Below are positions 25,501 to 33,842 of a stretch of DNA of 64,000 nucleotides, one piece after another. The number at the start of each line of letters is the position of its first letter. The stretch's first letter is position 1. Both the position numbers and the translations under genes were made by a program. Under the pieces are notes generated by a model. That model was not told the DNA's origin. It worked only from the letters and a program-made list of their open reading frames with translations, and ran no database searches. Source of the stretch: Glandiceps talaboti (Eukaryota; Hemichordata; Enteropneusta; Spengelidae); contig NC_135552.1 in assembly GCF_964340395.1 (NCBI RefSeq), positions 4,167,201-4,231,200 of the forward strand, read 5' to 3'.

Positions 25501-28500
25501 AATACATGTCATTGTAATTCTCTTCTTTATCCATTTCCTCCTATGTCAAGTCTAAGACTCCGAGTATTCACACAAGAGGCGACCATGGCCATAGTGACGG
25601 AAACATATATCAGCCGGAAATGGCAGATGGAGGCTTATCAAAGGTAGCACACAGTATACCATATGTACTTAGTTTGTGTATCTGTAAACTTCTTGTACAC
25701 AGTACTCAATATATTATAGATATGATATTCCAAACTCAAATGTGGCCTCGCCATTCATCCTGCTCTTCTAGTAAGAAGAGTATACAAGTGATAACATTTA
25801 ATGTGTACATTACTACTTTTTGAGGATTTTTCATACATCATGCTTCCACGGCCACATGTACAATTACATTATTTCCTTATTATTTCAGCTGGAAAATACG
25901 CGTGATCTTGTCAGTGTACACGTGATGTCACTCCTCGACTTCTCGTTTACAATATTTGTTTCCATAAGAACAATTTTCACCAATTCGAATTAATTCAAAT
26001 TCGAAATAATTAATTAAAAAAGTGTTTTCTTGACAACGCTTTCTTCAATGCATAAGTAGTTGGAAAGCCTAATCGTGTTTTAACCTAGGAATCGATATAC
26101 GATGCATTCATTGATTGGATGCTGTTAGTAATGTAGCAGCTACAGTATCTATGAGGTCGCACAATGAATCAGATGTTAGTGTGTCACATGGTAAATATTA
26201 CAGAATAGCGACTATTTGTTGATTCACATTATCTACATCCATATTGCCAAGGTTTAATTTTGATCTTGACCTTTAAGTTCAGATGTCAGAATCAACCTAT
26301 TTTTTAAGTACCACTGTCCCTGTATACTAAAGAAGTGTGGCCTGGGTTGTAGCAGAAATATGATTATTTCTATACTTGTTTATTGTTGTAGTTTTTGATT
26401 AAATATTGACCAATGTAATGGCAAAGTATGTTAATCTTCTATACTTATTGGAGTTGAAAAGTAACATTATTACATATTTCATCTTGTTCGACTCTTGTTG
26501 CTAGACTATGGGTTGGTCAAAGGTCACTGTACGAGCAACTTGAGACATTTGTTTGTTAATCATAGATATTATCATTCAGATAACTAAGGTTTAATTCATT
26601 TGCCTTACAATTGATACAAATTTGGACCTAATTAGTAGCATACTGGTCTGAGATACTGAGTATAAGTGATAACAGGGTATAGGACATTACTAAGCAAAAT
26701 AATTATTTTATTTCCTCCAAATTACCTCGCTTTGAGTGTGCCTTCTGCGAAGATTTGTTCCAATTCTATAGCCTCTTTGCTGGAAACATCAGAAATGTTA
26801 TCATAGTAATATTATCAATCAGTAGTTGTCAAATTATAATATTGTGTTGCATAGGGGGGATCATGTATAATTCCATGGATCAGATCACTGTATTTCCAGC
26901 CTGTATAACGTGGGTCATGAATAGTCTCTCACCTTTGTTACTCCACAGGGAAATGGTGATGTTAATGAAATGGTGGTCAATGATGGACTCAGGTCGTGTT
27001 CTCACACCGAACTTTTGAAAGGAAAAAGTGTTGCCACAGTTGCATACATGATCATCCTGGGAGATGGCCTGCATAATTTCATGGATGGATTAGCTATTGG
27101 GGCAGGATTCACCATTTCTGTCATCAGTGGAGTCAGTATAAGTCTTGCTATAGTCTGTGAAGAGTTCCCACATGAACTAGGTAAGAATCGGTTTATGAAA
27201 CACTTTAGTGTGTGAAGAGTTCCCACATGAACTAGATGAGAATCTGTATATGAAACACTTAATCTGTGAAGAGTTCCCACATGAACTAGGTAAGAATCAG
27301 CATATGTAACACTCGTCTATGAAGAGTTTCCACATGAACTAGGTGTCAATCAGTATATAAGAGTTCCCTCATGAACTAGGCAAGAATCAGTTTATGAAAC
27401 ACCAGTCTATGAAGAGTTCCCATATGAACTAGGTAAGAATCAGTATATGTAGAACTTTAGTCTGTGAAGAGTTCCCACATGAACTAGGTAAGAATCAGCA
27501 TATGTAACACTCGTCTATGAAGAGTTTCCACATGAGCTAGGTGTCAATCAGTATATAAGTGTTCCCTCATGAACTAGGTAAGAATCAGTATATGTAACAC
27601 TCGTCTATGAAGAGTTTCCACATGAACCAGGTGTCAATCAGTATATGTAACACTTTAGTCTGTGACGAGTTCCCACATGAACAAGGTAAGAATCGGTTTA
27701 TGAAACACTATAGTCTGTGAAGAGTTCCCACATGAACTAGGTAAGAATCTGTGTATGTAACACTTTAGTCTTTGATGAGTTCCCACATGAACTCTGTGAC
27801 AATCAGTATACATGTATATAACACTTTAATCTATGAAGAGTTCCCACATGAACTAGGTAAGAATCAGTACATGTAACGCTTTGGCCTATGAAGAGTTCCC
27901 ACATGAAATAGGTGACAATCAGTATATGTAACACTTTAGTCTGTGAAGAGTTCCCACATGAACTAGGTAAGAATCAGTATATGTAACACTTTGGTCTGTG
28001 AAGAGTTCCCACATGAACTAGGTAAGAATCAGTATATGTAACACTTTAGTCTGTGAAGAGTTTCCACTTAAAGTAGGTAAAAATCAGTAAATCGCAGAGA
28101 TCTGAGAAGATTATTGTAGACATTCTTTTCAGCTACATATGAGTATAAAGCTTTGTTGTGGAAATAGTTGAATATGATTGGCAAAATAATGAAATCACGG
28201 ACTGAGAAAAATGAAATGCAAAATGAAGTCAAATATATGACTAAACTACCATGAGAAACTGGTTTCAACACATGTGTTACTGTGGTTGGTTGAGAGTGTC
28301 CATATTAGCTTCATATGAATCACATCTGTGTCGATGCGGCTGTAGATCCGGCATTTCTACCCGGAGTAGGACTTATCCTACTTTTGTTGTGATCTATCAA
28401 TAGTTCCCATATGAATTGGAATTGCAATAGGTATCGCTGTTGCTGCATAGTCTGTGAAGAGTTTCCATATGAATTGGAATTGGCATATGTATCGGTGTGC

Positions 28501-29586
28501 TTAGATAATCAGTGAATAGGCCCCATATGAATTGGAATTGCCATATGCCATATGTATCGATGTGTCTACAAAGTCTGTGAAGAGTACCCATATGAATTGG
28601 AATTGGCGTATGTATCAGTGTGCTTGCAAAGTCAGTGAATAGGCCCCATATGAATTGGAATTGCCATAGGTATTGCTATTCCCACATGAATTGGTATTGC
28701 CATATGTGTCCCTGCGGTTGCATATTCTAATGAGTTCCCTATGAATTGGAATTACCATATATACGTATGTGGTTAAAGAGTCTGAGAAGAGTTTTTACAT
28801 GAACAAAGTTAGAAATAATTATTAGTCTGAGTGTTGTCGTGTTCTTGGAGTTCTTGATGGTTAAACTAGGTACACGTGTCTGCATAAGATGAACATAACA
28901 GAGCACACAACGTCTGTCTTCAGAGTCAGAAAACCAGTCCCAATTTCAAAAGTCATATCATACACTATATTCTTACTTACAGGTGATTTTGCCATCCTGT
29001 TGAACTCTGGAATGCCATTCAAGAAGGCACTACTTTTTAACTTCCTATCAGCCTGCATGTGTTACCTAGGTTTGGTAACAGGTATCATTCTGGGAGAATA
29101 CACAGATGGAGCCAGGTGGATCTTTGCCCTAACATGTGGAATATTCCTGTACATTGCACTGGTGGATATGGTAAGTCTTGCACAGATATTATTATCATAA
29201 CATGTGGAATGTTCCTCTACATTGCACTGGTGGATATGGTAAGTCTTGCACAGATATTATTATCTTAAGAATGTTTGATTTTAGAGACTCTTTGACAGAC
29301 AGAAAAATGTTACTGGTACCAATAAAATGAATCACAAGCCATGTGTCTTCTGTTGAACTCTCTGTCTCCCTTTCTCATTTACATCTCCCACAACAAAAAG
29401 TTAATGTACAGCATGCATTTATTTCATTGTCGTTGATAAACTTATAATAATTAGTGAGTGCCGTTTTGTAGTAGTGTCCTGTTTTATGGTTCTCAAACAA
29501 GGCTATTGTTCACACTGAAAACACAAACCTACACTCATTACAGTTATTTGAGTTATTACATAGTAAAAAGATCATAATACCAACAA

Positions 29587-29618
<32 letters not shown>

Positions 29619-30896
29619 GAAACAACAACAACAACAACAACAACAACAATCATTCATTAATTAATTAACAACAATACATAAAATTAACCTATATTAATTA
29701 ATTAATTAATTAATAATGTGTTTGTCGAAACGGCAATCTATTACTTCCATAACGTTAGACATGTCCAACGATATTAACCAGATTTAAACTGGGCAAAGCC
29801 ATATATTTCTGTTCCTACACACATTATTAGAATTCAAAATTCTGAGCTATAGCTATTATACAAGATGTACCCCTTAATTACAAATTTAATTATGTGAAAC
29901 TATATGAAATTTGAAGCATGCATAGTCAACATATTGCCTAATCATCGAAATATAATTAAATTAAAATATAACATCAACAAGATTTAAATGACACATGTAC
30001 TTCAACACATGTACTAAATTATCTGAAAATTAAAGATTGCATTCTAAAGTTATAGTAATATTATCAAAAATGATTAATCTATGCAAAGTACACATTTCAA
30101 CTTAAAACTACACACCAAGCCCGTGTGATTTGTTATGGTTGATGTATGCAGCAAGTTATATGAACTTTGAACCGGAATTCATTAATTATGCAAATTACTC
30201 ATTAAAACTAAAAACTATAAGAAAATGCTTTATGGGATATGTGTGTGCTTTGTACATTTCATGGGTGATGTATGTGCCAACTTATATGGAATTTGAAGTA
30301 TGCAATCTTAAGATATAACTTAATTACTGAAAATCATTAATTATGCAAAATATTCGTTGGGAGTGAAACCGATGACAATGATGTGCATATAAGTATGATA
30401 TGGCATATTGACCAAATTATATGAAAATTGAAATACACCAACTAGCTTTTAAGAACATGTACGTCTTATTATGGTTGATGTAAATGTATGTACCAAATTT
30501 TGCAGAATTTGAAGGGAGCACTCTAAAGATATAGCTATTTATGCAAATTATTGAAAATATAAGGTACATCAACACACTTTATACAATGTTTGTGCTGTGT
30601 TATGTTTAACGAATGCATACAATTCTATTGAAGTGTGCATTCTTAAGATATAGCCTAATTACTAAAAAACACCAATTATGAAAATTACTAATTAATGTTC
30701 ATTGGATGTTAACCAAAATCTAATCAATTTTTGTCATTACCATATGGAAAATGTTTCATTACAACAGATGCAGTGGTTTTGAGATATCGTGTTCACAGTC
30801 AGACAGACAGACAGCCAGCCAGGCAGACTGACAAACAGACAGATAGACAGACAGACAGACAGGCAGGCAGACAGGCAGGCAGGCAGGCAGGCAGGC

Positions 30897-30949
<53 letters not shown>

Positions 30950-31004
30950 GCCAGGCAGACTGACAAACAGACAGATAGACAGACAGACAGACAGACAGGC
31001 AGGC

Positions 31005-31089
<85 letters not shown>

Positions 31090-31623
31090 AACAAACAAAC
31101 AAGTATAACATAACCTACACTTACAGGAGGCAAGAATCACACATTTAGCCAAGGTATATAGCAGTGATAGAAATATGTGCATGTATACATAGATTATTAT
31201 GTTGCAGTTGAAAGTGCATCATCAGAATTAGAAACAATGGATTTCATTGTTGTCATTGTAATGACAAATTACAAAATAATGAAGATCACATTCTAGCCTA
31301 ACAGTGTGATAGTATAATTATACATTTTAGTAGAATAGCTACACAATTAAAGCTGCACAAATTGAATTTATAGCGTTTTCACTCAGGTAACAATACTCAA
31401 TTAAATATAATTCTACATTTTATTATTTCAGTATAATGTTTCATACATAATCTCTTATTTTTCATTTTATCAATAGTTACCAGAAATCAACACGGTAGAA
31501 GACGACAATATGAAATGGGGTGCACAGTGCTTGATTTTCTTCATTCAAAACCTTGGATTACTAGTTGGTTGGTGCATTATGCTTCTACTAGCAATCTATG
31601 AGGATGATATAAAAGATATATGA
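3567..31623 (+). CDS. ZIP-family (LIV-1 subfamily, ZIP8/ZIP14-like) metal transporter, 8 exons, complete
   Basis: Joined exons: 3567-3857, 19948-20188, 22021-22190, 23437-23556, 25551-25643, 26949-27180, 28983-29170, 31477-31623. All junctions are GT..AG and keep phase. The total is 1482 nt, giving about 493 residues, typical for ZIP8/14. Order: signal peptide, acidic extracellular domain, eight membrane segments, and a short His-bearing loop (DHGHSDG) between TM3 and TM4. TM4 has [10 protein letters not shown] (residues 347-356) and TM5 has EEFPHELGD (376-384), the two metal-site motifs. Glu replaces the usual first His of HExPHE, which in vertebrates marks ZIP8 and ZIP14, importers of Zn, Mn, Fe, and Cd. 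Substrate is inferred from this. The expected location is the plasma or endosomal membrane. The protein ends in a short acidic tail. Confidence 0.93.
3926..6337. mobile_element. hAT-like inverted-repeat DNA element, no transposase recognised
   Basis: The left end CAGTGTTCTCCC (3926) and right end GGGGAGAACACTG (to 6337) form terminal inverted repeats with the CAGTG start typical of hAT elements. GC-rich subterminal runs follow on both sides. At 6255-6290 there is a GCGTGCG..CGCACGC hairpin. No 8-bp target duplication is seen (ACAACAGG versus AACACATA). The 2.4-kb interior has only short open frames that I do not recognise. It is probably non-autonomous or decayed. Confidence 0.5.
6363..6490. 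repeat. Short inverted repeat
   Basis: CAGAACCCCAT (6365) and ATGGGGTTCTG (ends about 6489) form 11-bp arms around about 100 bp. It is MITE-sized, but origin and target duplication are unclear. Confidence 0.4.
6890..7162 (+). pseudogene. LINE ORF1 C-terminal fragment
   Basis: The open frame reads [18 protein letters not shown].. [18 protein letters not shown].. [13 protein letters not shown]. This is the pattern of the LINE ORF1 C-terminal RNA-binding domain (KF..FKDR..., GEDFs..vre.Rr.L.P..k.A...gk.A.l.yDkLiidG). No proper ATG is present; the 5' part of ORF1 is missing. Confidence 0.7.
7279..8100 (+). pseudogene. LINE endonuclease domain, frameshifted
   Basis: AP-endonuclease landmarks are in order across three frames: WNVNNLKSK (7323), CLTETW, GDFNA (about 7750), and SDHQPLEV (about 8080). 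A TGA at 7320-7322 sits just before WNVN. Frame changes occur near 7720 and 7990. The role of the intact enzyme is target nicking for reverse transcription. Confidence 0.8.
8302..9942 (+). pseudogene. LINE reverse transcriptase domain, broken
   Basis: The fragment [14 protein letters not shown].. [21 protein letters not shown] is followed by a damaged stretch at 9100-9165. Then come [32 protein letters not shown], and [11 protein letters not shown] (catalytic FADD, about 9609). These are the ordered motifs of a LINE reverse transcriptase. A stop at 9431 and a frame break near 9100 disable it. Confidence 0.88.
10010..10806 (+). pseudogene. LINE ORF2 C-terminal region with zinc-knuckle-like motif
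   Basis: Two overlapping frames carry [20 protein letters not shown].. and [19 protein letters not shown]. The latter is a C-x2-C..H-x4-C cluster. The second LINE fragment has the same motif ([19 protein letters not shown]). This region follows the polymerase in many LINEs of this type. Confidence 0.75.
10931..11190. other. No gene recognised between LINE and fold-back
   Basis: The minus strand has a short open stretch ending in a serine-rich, acidic tail (..VIYSDSDED, stop near 11068). It could be the end of a lost transposon ORF interrupted by the fold-back. I do not recognise it. Confidence 0.3.
11195..13640. mobile_element. 2.4-kb fold-back element with minisatellite/pentanucleotide array arms
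   Basis: The left arm is GCCGATGACGACAAACCGGT, about 14 units of a 20-bp repeat (CGGTCTTCTAATTCAAGTGT, 11213-11500), then a pentanucleotide array (about 11530-11915). The right arm is the same in reverse complement: a pentanucleotide array (about 12797-13387), about 11 units of the 20-bp repeat (13402-13620), and ACCGGTTTGTCGTTATCGGC. The junction block containing GTCGCGTCC / GGACGCGAC is also mirrored. The central 870 bp holds a PLE reverse-transcriptase fragment. It resembles Foldback-type elements with array arms; the mechanism is inferred. Confidence 0.75.
11960..12780 (+). pseudogene. Penelope-like element reverse-transcriptase fragment
   Basis: The frame reads [19 protein letters not shown], matching the PLE reverse-transcriptase motif LVTLDV.sLYTNI. 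After frame breaks come [35 protein letters not shown], and [20 protein letters not shown], all in PLE order (RDD is the catalytic pair). It is broken by frameshifts and stops, and lacks both ends. It forms the centre of the fold-back. Confidence 0.75.
13808..14935. mobile_element. Inverted-terminal-repeat DNA element, copy A
   Basis: The left end AGGGAGCGATCAGTTTTTA followed by a long G run, and the right end ..AAAACTGATCACTCCCTTA preceded by CCGGCCG, are terminal inverted repeats. Subterminal G-run/GGGGTCA modules repeat on both sides. The interior (14000-14900) matches 35480-36440 in reverse complement. The same ends (AGGGACTGGTCAG) bound the element at 15811. No transposase is recognised, and the family is not identified. 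Confidence 0.7.
14936..15509. other. No gene recognised
   Basis: AT-rich intronic DNA between element A and the inverted Penelope piece. A short open frame at 15027 has no recognisable similarity. Confidence 0.5.
15510..15648 (-). mobile_element. Inverted fragment of a Penelope-like element
   Basis: 15515-15580 is the reverse complement of the GIY-YIG-coding stretch at 18543-18605. 15585-15644 is the reverse complement of 15671-15724 (a 54-60-bp near-perfect palindrome around a 26-bp centre). The minus copy lacks the part in between. Head-to-head PLE copies are common insertion products. Confidence 0.7.
16416..17330 (+). mobile_element. 5'-truncated LINE fragment (same type as 6870-10930)
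   Basis: Frames carry MVGECGRLP.. [24 protein letters not shown], and [20 protein letters not shown]. The 3' tail has a GGCC-GGT-GGCC hairpin (17287-17297) and AATAAAAC. Every element matches the C-terminal region and 3' end of the larger LINE. One frame break lies near 16680-16740. Confidence 0.85.
17370..18130. repeat. Tandem repeat, about 260-bp units, inside element C
   Basis: Three diverged units share GGGCTTCTAG..GGGAGACCCCCT, CATATCCC, and CACTGTCAAGATGCTAT, starting near 17370, 17770, and 18000. Spacing is irregular. No coding sequence is seen. Confidence 0.6.
18868..18912 (+). ncRNA. Hammerhead-ribozyme-like motif (Penelope type), + strand
   Basis: Stem I AGTTGT / ACGACT pairs over 6 bp. 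The core is CTGAAGA (CUGANGA), with stem II CGCT-CGA-AGCG and GAA. A short stem III ACT-CTG-ATT has one mismatch, and the cleavage triplet is TTA. It lies just after the GIY-YIG ORF, where PLE terminal repeats carry hammerheads. The stem III mismatch and a U-U pair at the base of stem II may weaken it. Confidence 0.55.
19088..19394. repeat. Inverted repeat of Penelope terminal sequence
   Basis: About 60-bp arms (ACAGTATCAAGTAAGATACA.. at 19088 and its complement ending 19393) enclose about 190 bp. Both arms carry hammerhead-like sequence. The right arm's core lacks three bases (CTGATTGC instead of CTGATGATTGC). Confidence 0.75.
19111..19154 (-). ncRNA. Hammerhead-ribozyme motif (Penelope type), - strand
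   Basis: On the minus strand: stem I AGTCGT / ACGGCT (6 pairs, one G-U), core CTGATGA, stem II TGC-GAAA-GCA (GNRA loop), GAA, stem III ACA-CTG-TGT, and cleavage triplet GTA. All invariant core bases are present in 44 nt. A U-U mismatch closes stem II at the core. Minimal type-I hammerheads with very short stem III are known from Penelope-like elements, which self-process their transcripts. Confidence 0.72.
19437..19512. repeat. (TA)n microsatellite
   Basis: About 37 uninterrupted TA units, 430 bp before ZIP exon 2. Confidence 0.95.
19948..20188 (+). CDS. ZIP gene exon 2: rest of ectodomain
   Basis: The exon follows CCTGTAG. The reading [14 protein letters not shown].. [17 protein letters not shown] matches the ZIP14/ZIP8 pattern 'Cfs..dl...hn....i....l...CP.iL.Ql..r.C'. 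An acidic stretch ([17 protein letters not shown]) and a Ser/Thr-rich run come next. The donor is A|GTAAGT, phase 1. Confidence 0.88.
20373..21912. repeat. 24-bp minisatellite, about 64 copies, in ZIP intron 2
   Basis: The unit is ATGTCAATGTCTGATATTAC plus TGTT, with C/T and A/G variants. The period is a multiple of three and several frames lack stops. This creates long open frames on both strands ([16 protein letters not shown], and ITVISDID repeats) that are not genes. A 2-bp insertion at about 21040 shifts frames. The array ends about 110 bp before the exon 3 acceptor. Confidence 0.95.
22021..22190 (+). CDS. ZIP gene exon 3: TM1-TM2
   Basis: After TTGTTTTCAG the frame reads [19 protein letters not shown].. 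(TM1) and [20 protein letters not shown] (TM2). These match the family's 'WGyG.l.Vt.is..sl.Ga..vP' and 'lialAvGTL..sAlfhL' segments. The donor is AAG|GTAAAT, phase 0. Confidence 0.92.
22191..23436. other. ZIP intron 3, no feature recognised
   Basis: Apart from a poly-C/CA tract near 22367-22387 I see only AT-rich unique-looking DNA. Short open frames have no recognisable content. Confidence 0.6.
23437..23556 (+). CDS. ZIP gene exon 4: TM3
   Basis: Exactly 40 codons: [21 protein letters not shown].. [13 protein letters not shown]. It aligns without gaps to the ZIP14 TM2-TM3 segment (..VFGGFYLFFFTEKILK). TTCAAG acceptor and AAG|GTAAGG donor, both phase 0. The usual 'PEA.G' after TM2 is replaced by KKTHQFEG. 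Confidence 0.87.
23557..25550. other. ZIP intron 4, no feature recognised
   Basis: AT-rich, with a poly-C run near 24665-24677. No repeat family or coding sequence is recognised. Confidence 0.6.
25551..25643 (+). CDS. ZIP gene exon 5: cytoplasmic His loop
   Basis: Thirty-one codons: [20 protein letters not shown].. The flanks are TGTCAAG and AAG|GTAGCA (a weak donor), phase 0 on both sides. The HGH cluster fits the variable TM3-TM4 metal-binding loop of ZIPs. This is the least certain exon, because the loop is not conserved. Confidence 0.68.
25644..26948. other. ZIP intron 5, no feature recognised
   Basis: AT-rich; no repeat or exon recognised. Confidence 0.6.
26949..27180 (+). CDS. ZIP gene exon 6: TM4-TM5 metal-transport core
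   Basis: It reads [14 protein letters not shown].. [20 protein letters not shown].. and ..[14 protein letters not shown]. It holds the HNFMDG and EEFPHE motifs that line the transport site. It ends phase 1 at CTAG|GTAAGA. The last 22 coding bases plus the donor are the founder of the array that fills the next 900 bp. Confidence 0.95.
27165..28075. repeat. Exon-derived minisatellite: about 18 copies of ZIP exon-6 end plus splice donor
   Basis: The unit of about 54 bp contains GAAGAGTTCCCACATGAACT, AGGTAAGAATC, AGTATATGTAACAC, and TTTAGTCTGT. The first unit spans the true exon end. Most later copies keep both the EEFPHEL codons and a GTAAG donor; some change the donor (GTGTCAATC, GTGACAATC, GATGAGAATC). 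Reading on from the exon into unit 1 meets a stop, so extra units cannot extend the protein. Confidence 0.92.
28395..28800. repeat. Second, older array related to the exon-6 boundary
   Basis: Six or seven degenerate units carry GAAGAGTTTCCATATGAATT, then GGAATTGCCATA and GTATCGGTGTGCTTGC. They share the exon-6 core (tctgtgaagagt..cca.atgaa) but include more upstream exon-like sequence, so they look like an older or parallel duplication of the same boundary. Confidence 0.7.
28983..29170 (+). CDS. ZIP gene exon 7: TM5 end to TM7
   Basis: After [27 protein letters not shown].., [16 protein letters not shown], and [18 protein letters not shown]. These match ZIP14 TM5-TM7 nearly residue for residue. 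The donor is ATG|GTAAGT, phase 0. Confidence 0.94.
29132..29267. repeat. 68-bp tandem duplication of exon-7 end with splice donor
   Basis: ACATGTGGAATATTCCTGTA.. through GATATGGTAAGTCTTGCACA..ATTATTATC occurs twice (from 29132 and 29200) with two or three differences. Both copies keep an intact donor. Use of the second donor adds 68 nt and gives an immediate stop. Confidence 0.93.
29588..29649. repeat. (CAA)n microsatellite
   Basis: About 20 CAA/ACA units in ZIP intron 7, followed by TTAA-rich sequence. Confidence 0.9.
29860..31105. repeat. Tandem-core repeat with CAGA microsatellite end
   Basis: Units of about 150-170 bp contain AATTATGCAAATTACTCATT, GGTTGATGTATG, and TTAAGATATAGCCTAATTAC. 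This is the reverse orientation of the core at 1900-2400. The block ends in a CAGA/CAGG tract (30799-31102). It probably belongs to the same Helentron/PEARL-like family. Confidence 0.7.
31477..31623 (+). CDS. ZIP gene exon 8: TM8 and stop
   Basis: After [28 protein letters not shown].., [28 protein letters not shown] and TGA. It matches the family's 'fPEm......' and 'Q.lGll.Gf.iml.la.y' end. Confidence 0.93.
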   Translation, partial: LPEINTVEDDNMKWGAQCLIFFIQNLGLLVGWCIMLLLAIYEDDIKDI

Positions 31624-32960
31624 GAGACATCTAAGTCAATCCCAGATGTCGTAAGAATGTTTAGTTGTCTCTTTATAGCCTGCTACCAGTATGTTCTTAC
31701 GTTCATGAATAGAAGTGTCGATTGTATTTTGTTTGGTTTTGGTGGAATATTCTATTATAATGATGGAGGGACTTTCATTTTATTATTTTTATATTATTCA
31801 TATTGTCTTACAATTGATTATGATATAACTTTTCTGATAAAAATAGAATTACTATATTATGTCTGTTTATTAAATTTTGACATCAATAAGTATTACTTAT
31901 TGGAATACGTTCAATACGACCTACAAGCATCGACCCACTGTTTGGAGAAAATGTGCGTTTATAAAATTCAGTCGGGATTGGTGTCATTTTGGTTTACATC
32001 ATGAAGCTCACTTTTGCCCCCAAACCTGTGTAAGTATCAATTTGATACTGTAACTGTAACTGTAACTTCAACTTAAATTTTTGGACAATATTGAACGTTT
32101 TATCTGTCGTCTATACAAATGTTTGCAAGCCAGGGTACATTCTCCCACTGACGTCACAAATTGAGAGTCTTGGACCGTCCTGTAAAGAGGCCTAACGGTT
32201 TTACGACGATATACATACCAGAAATCCAACACAGAATTATGAATGCTTTTAGCATATTCAAAAATGTCTGAAATACATTTATATTCTATATATGTAGTTA
32301 ATGATACATGTATGGTGGGTTTCTTTTTTAAAATTCTATTTAATATCAGTATTGTAATATGTTGAATATTAAATCAAAATGTTAGGTTTTATTACATGTG
32401 CTGGTTTTGTCTTTTCATTTTGTGCTTTTTGGTGTGGAGATGATAAACGTTCTTAATAGCTTGTGATGTGCTAATGTCGCCAAATTAATTCACCTGCCAA
32501 AATACTTGCTTTAAATCTTCTTTGGATTTATAAGTTATTTATTTGTACTCATGTAATCATTTCTTTTACATATATGGCCAACGGTCAAAAGTGCACGTCT
32601 TAAAAACTCAAACATACCATGGATTTAGAGTCACAGACTTAAGTAATTTATCTGTCTTTTTTTGCTCAAGGAAAATTTGTATGGAACAGAAATACAACCA
32701 GACTTTGTATCATTGTCATTGTCTTCATTATAAACGTTATCTTAAGTTTACAAAGACTGTAGAAGATAGAGGAGAGCAAAAAATAATCTGAAATGTACCT
32801 TGCACGATATTTATAAAAACAACATTTCTGTATCAAAGAAAATGATACTCTCTCCCTACCAAAATTACTGAGGCTCGATTAAATTGGTTTAATAATGTTA
32901 ACCTCCCAACCTTCATTTTAGCACAAATGAACTGGGATCCAGTAGTGCTTATGGCATAGT
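31624..32960. other. ZIP 3' UTR and downstream sequence
   Basis: AT-rich sequence after the stop. No canonical AATAAA could be assigned with confidence, so the transcript end is not placed. No other gene is recognised. Confidence 0.5.
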
Positions 32961-32966
32961 AAAGCG

Positions 32967-33700
32967 TCTGTCTGTCTGTCTGTCTGTCTGTTTGTTTGTT
33001 TGTTTGTTTGTTTGTTTGTTTGTCTGTCTGGAGGTGTGGATGTGTGGATGAGTTTCTGTGTAAACAACTTAAAGTAAAAAACCGCTGAACCAATTGTCAT
33101 ATGTGGTGGCTATATTACCGTATAACTTGGGTGTCTACTTGGGAAATTGTTCAAATCAAAGTGATCTTACCACAGGTGTGTGATTTGGGTCAAAAGTGTG
33201 ATTTTGGTCAAAGCACGCAAACTCAAAAAGTACTTAGCAGATTGGTCTGAAATTTGATGGGAATATTCTTAGGGGTATTTAGATTAGTTTCATGACATGA
33301 TGATTCCGTCAGTGATGTGCAAACTAGGTATAAAACGTGTCTTTTTTGTCAAATATCTATGATTCCAAAACCATTAATCAGATTGGGATGAAATTTGGCG
33401 GGAACGTTCTTAGCGGTGTCTATATGAAGAATTCTTCATAACATTATAACCCCATAAGTGATATGCAAATTAGGTCTAAAAAATGTGTCTGTTTGTCAAA
33501 ATCTATAATTCCAAAATGACTGAGCAGATTGAGCTGAAATTTACTGGGATGCCTAATATGGAGATGAGCAGATTGAGCTGATTAAATTCCTATGGAGATG
33601 TGTACATGTATGAAGGTGTATTCACAACATGATGATCTCATCGGCAATATGCAAATAGTCTAAAAATATCAATTTTTGTCGAAAATGTATCTTGAAATTG
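32967..33700. repeat. GTCT/GTTT microsatellite plus about 145-bp tandem core units
   Basis: GTCT and GTTT tracts (32967-33029) are followed by three or four diverged units with GCAGATTG..CTGAAATTT..GGGAA, CATGATGATTCC, and ATGCAAA.TAGGT. The layout is the same as the elements at 1669 and 30800. Confidence 0.65.
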
Positions 33701-33842
33701 TTAATTGTATCTGTACATGCGCGTATTGGGGTTTGATCTTTGTCTTGCCAAATAGTCGTGAACTTCGAAAATTCTCTCAATTCTCATACAGGGTATAATA
33801 AGGAGGTCACAATTTATGAAGAACTTTAAAATACAACGGAAA

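Noticed and set aside
27181-28075. Mutually exclusive alternative exons (as in vertebrate ZIP14 exon 4)
   Set aside because: Units lack acceptors and carry stops shortly after the donor; only the exon end is duplicated.
30731-31182. Open frames rich in TDRQ / CLSV
   Set aside because: Translations of a CAGA/CAGG microsatellite on both strands; no codon or motif evidence.
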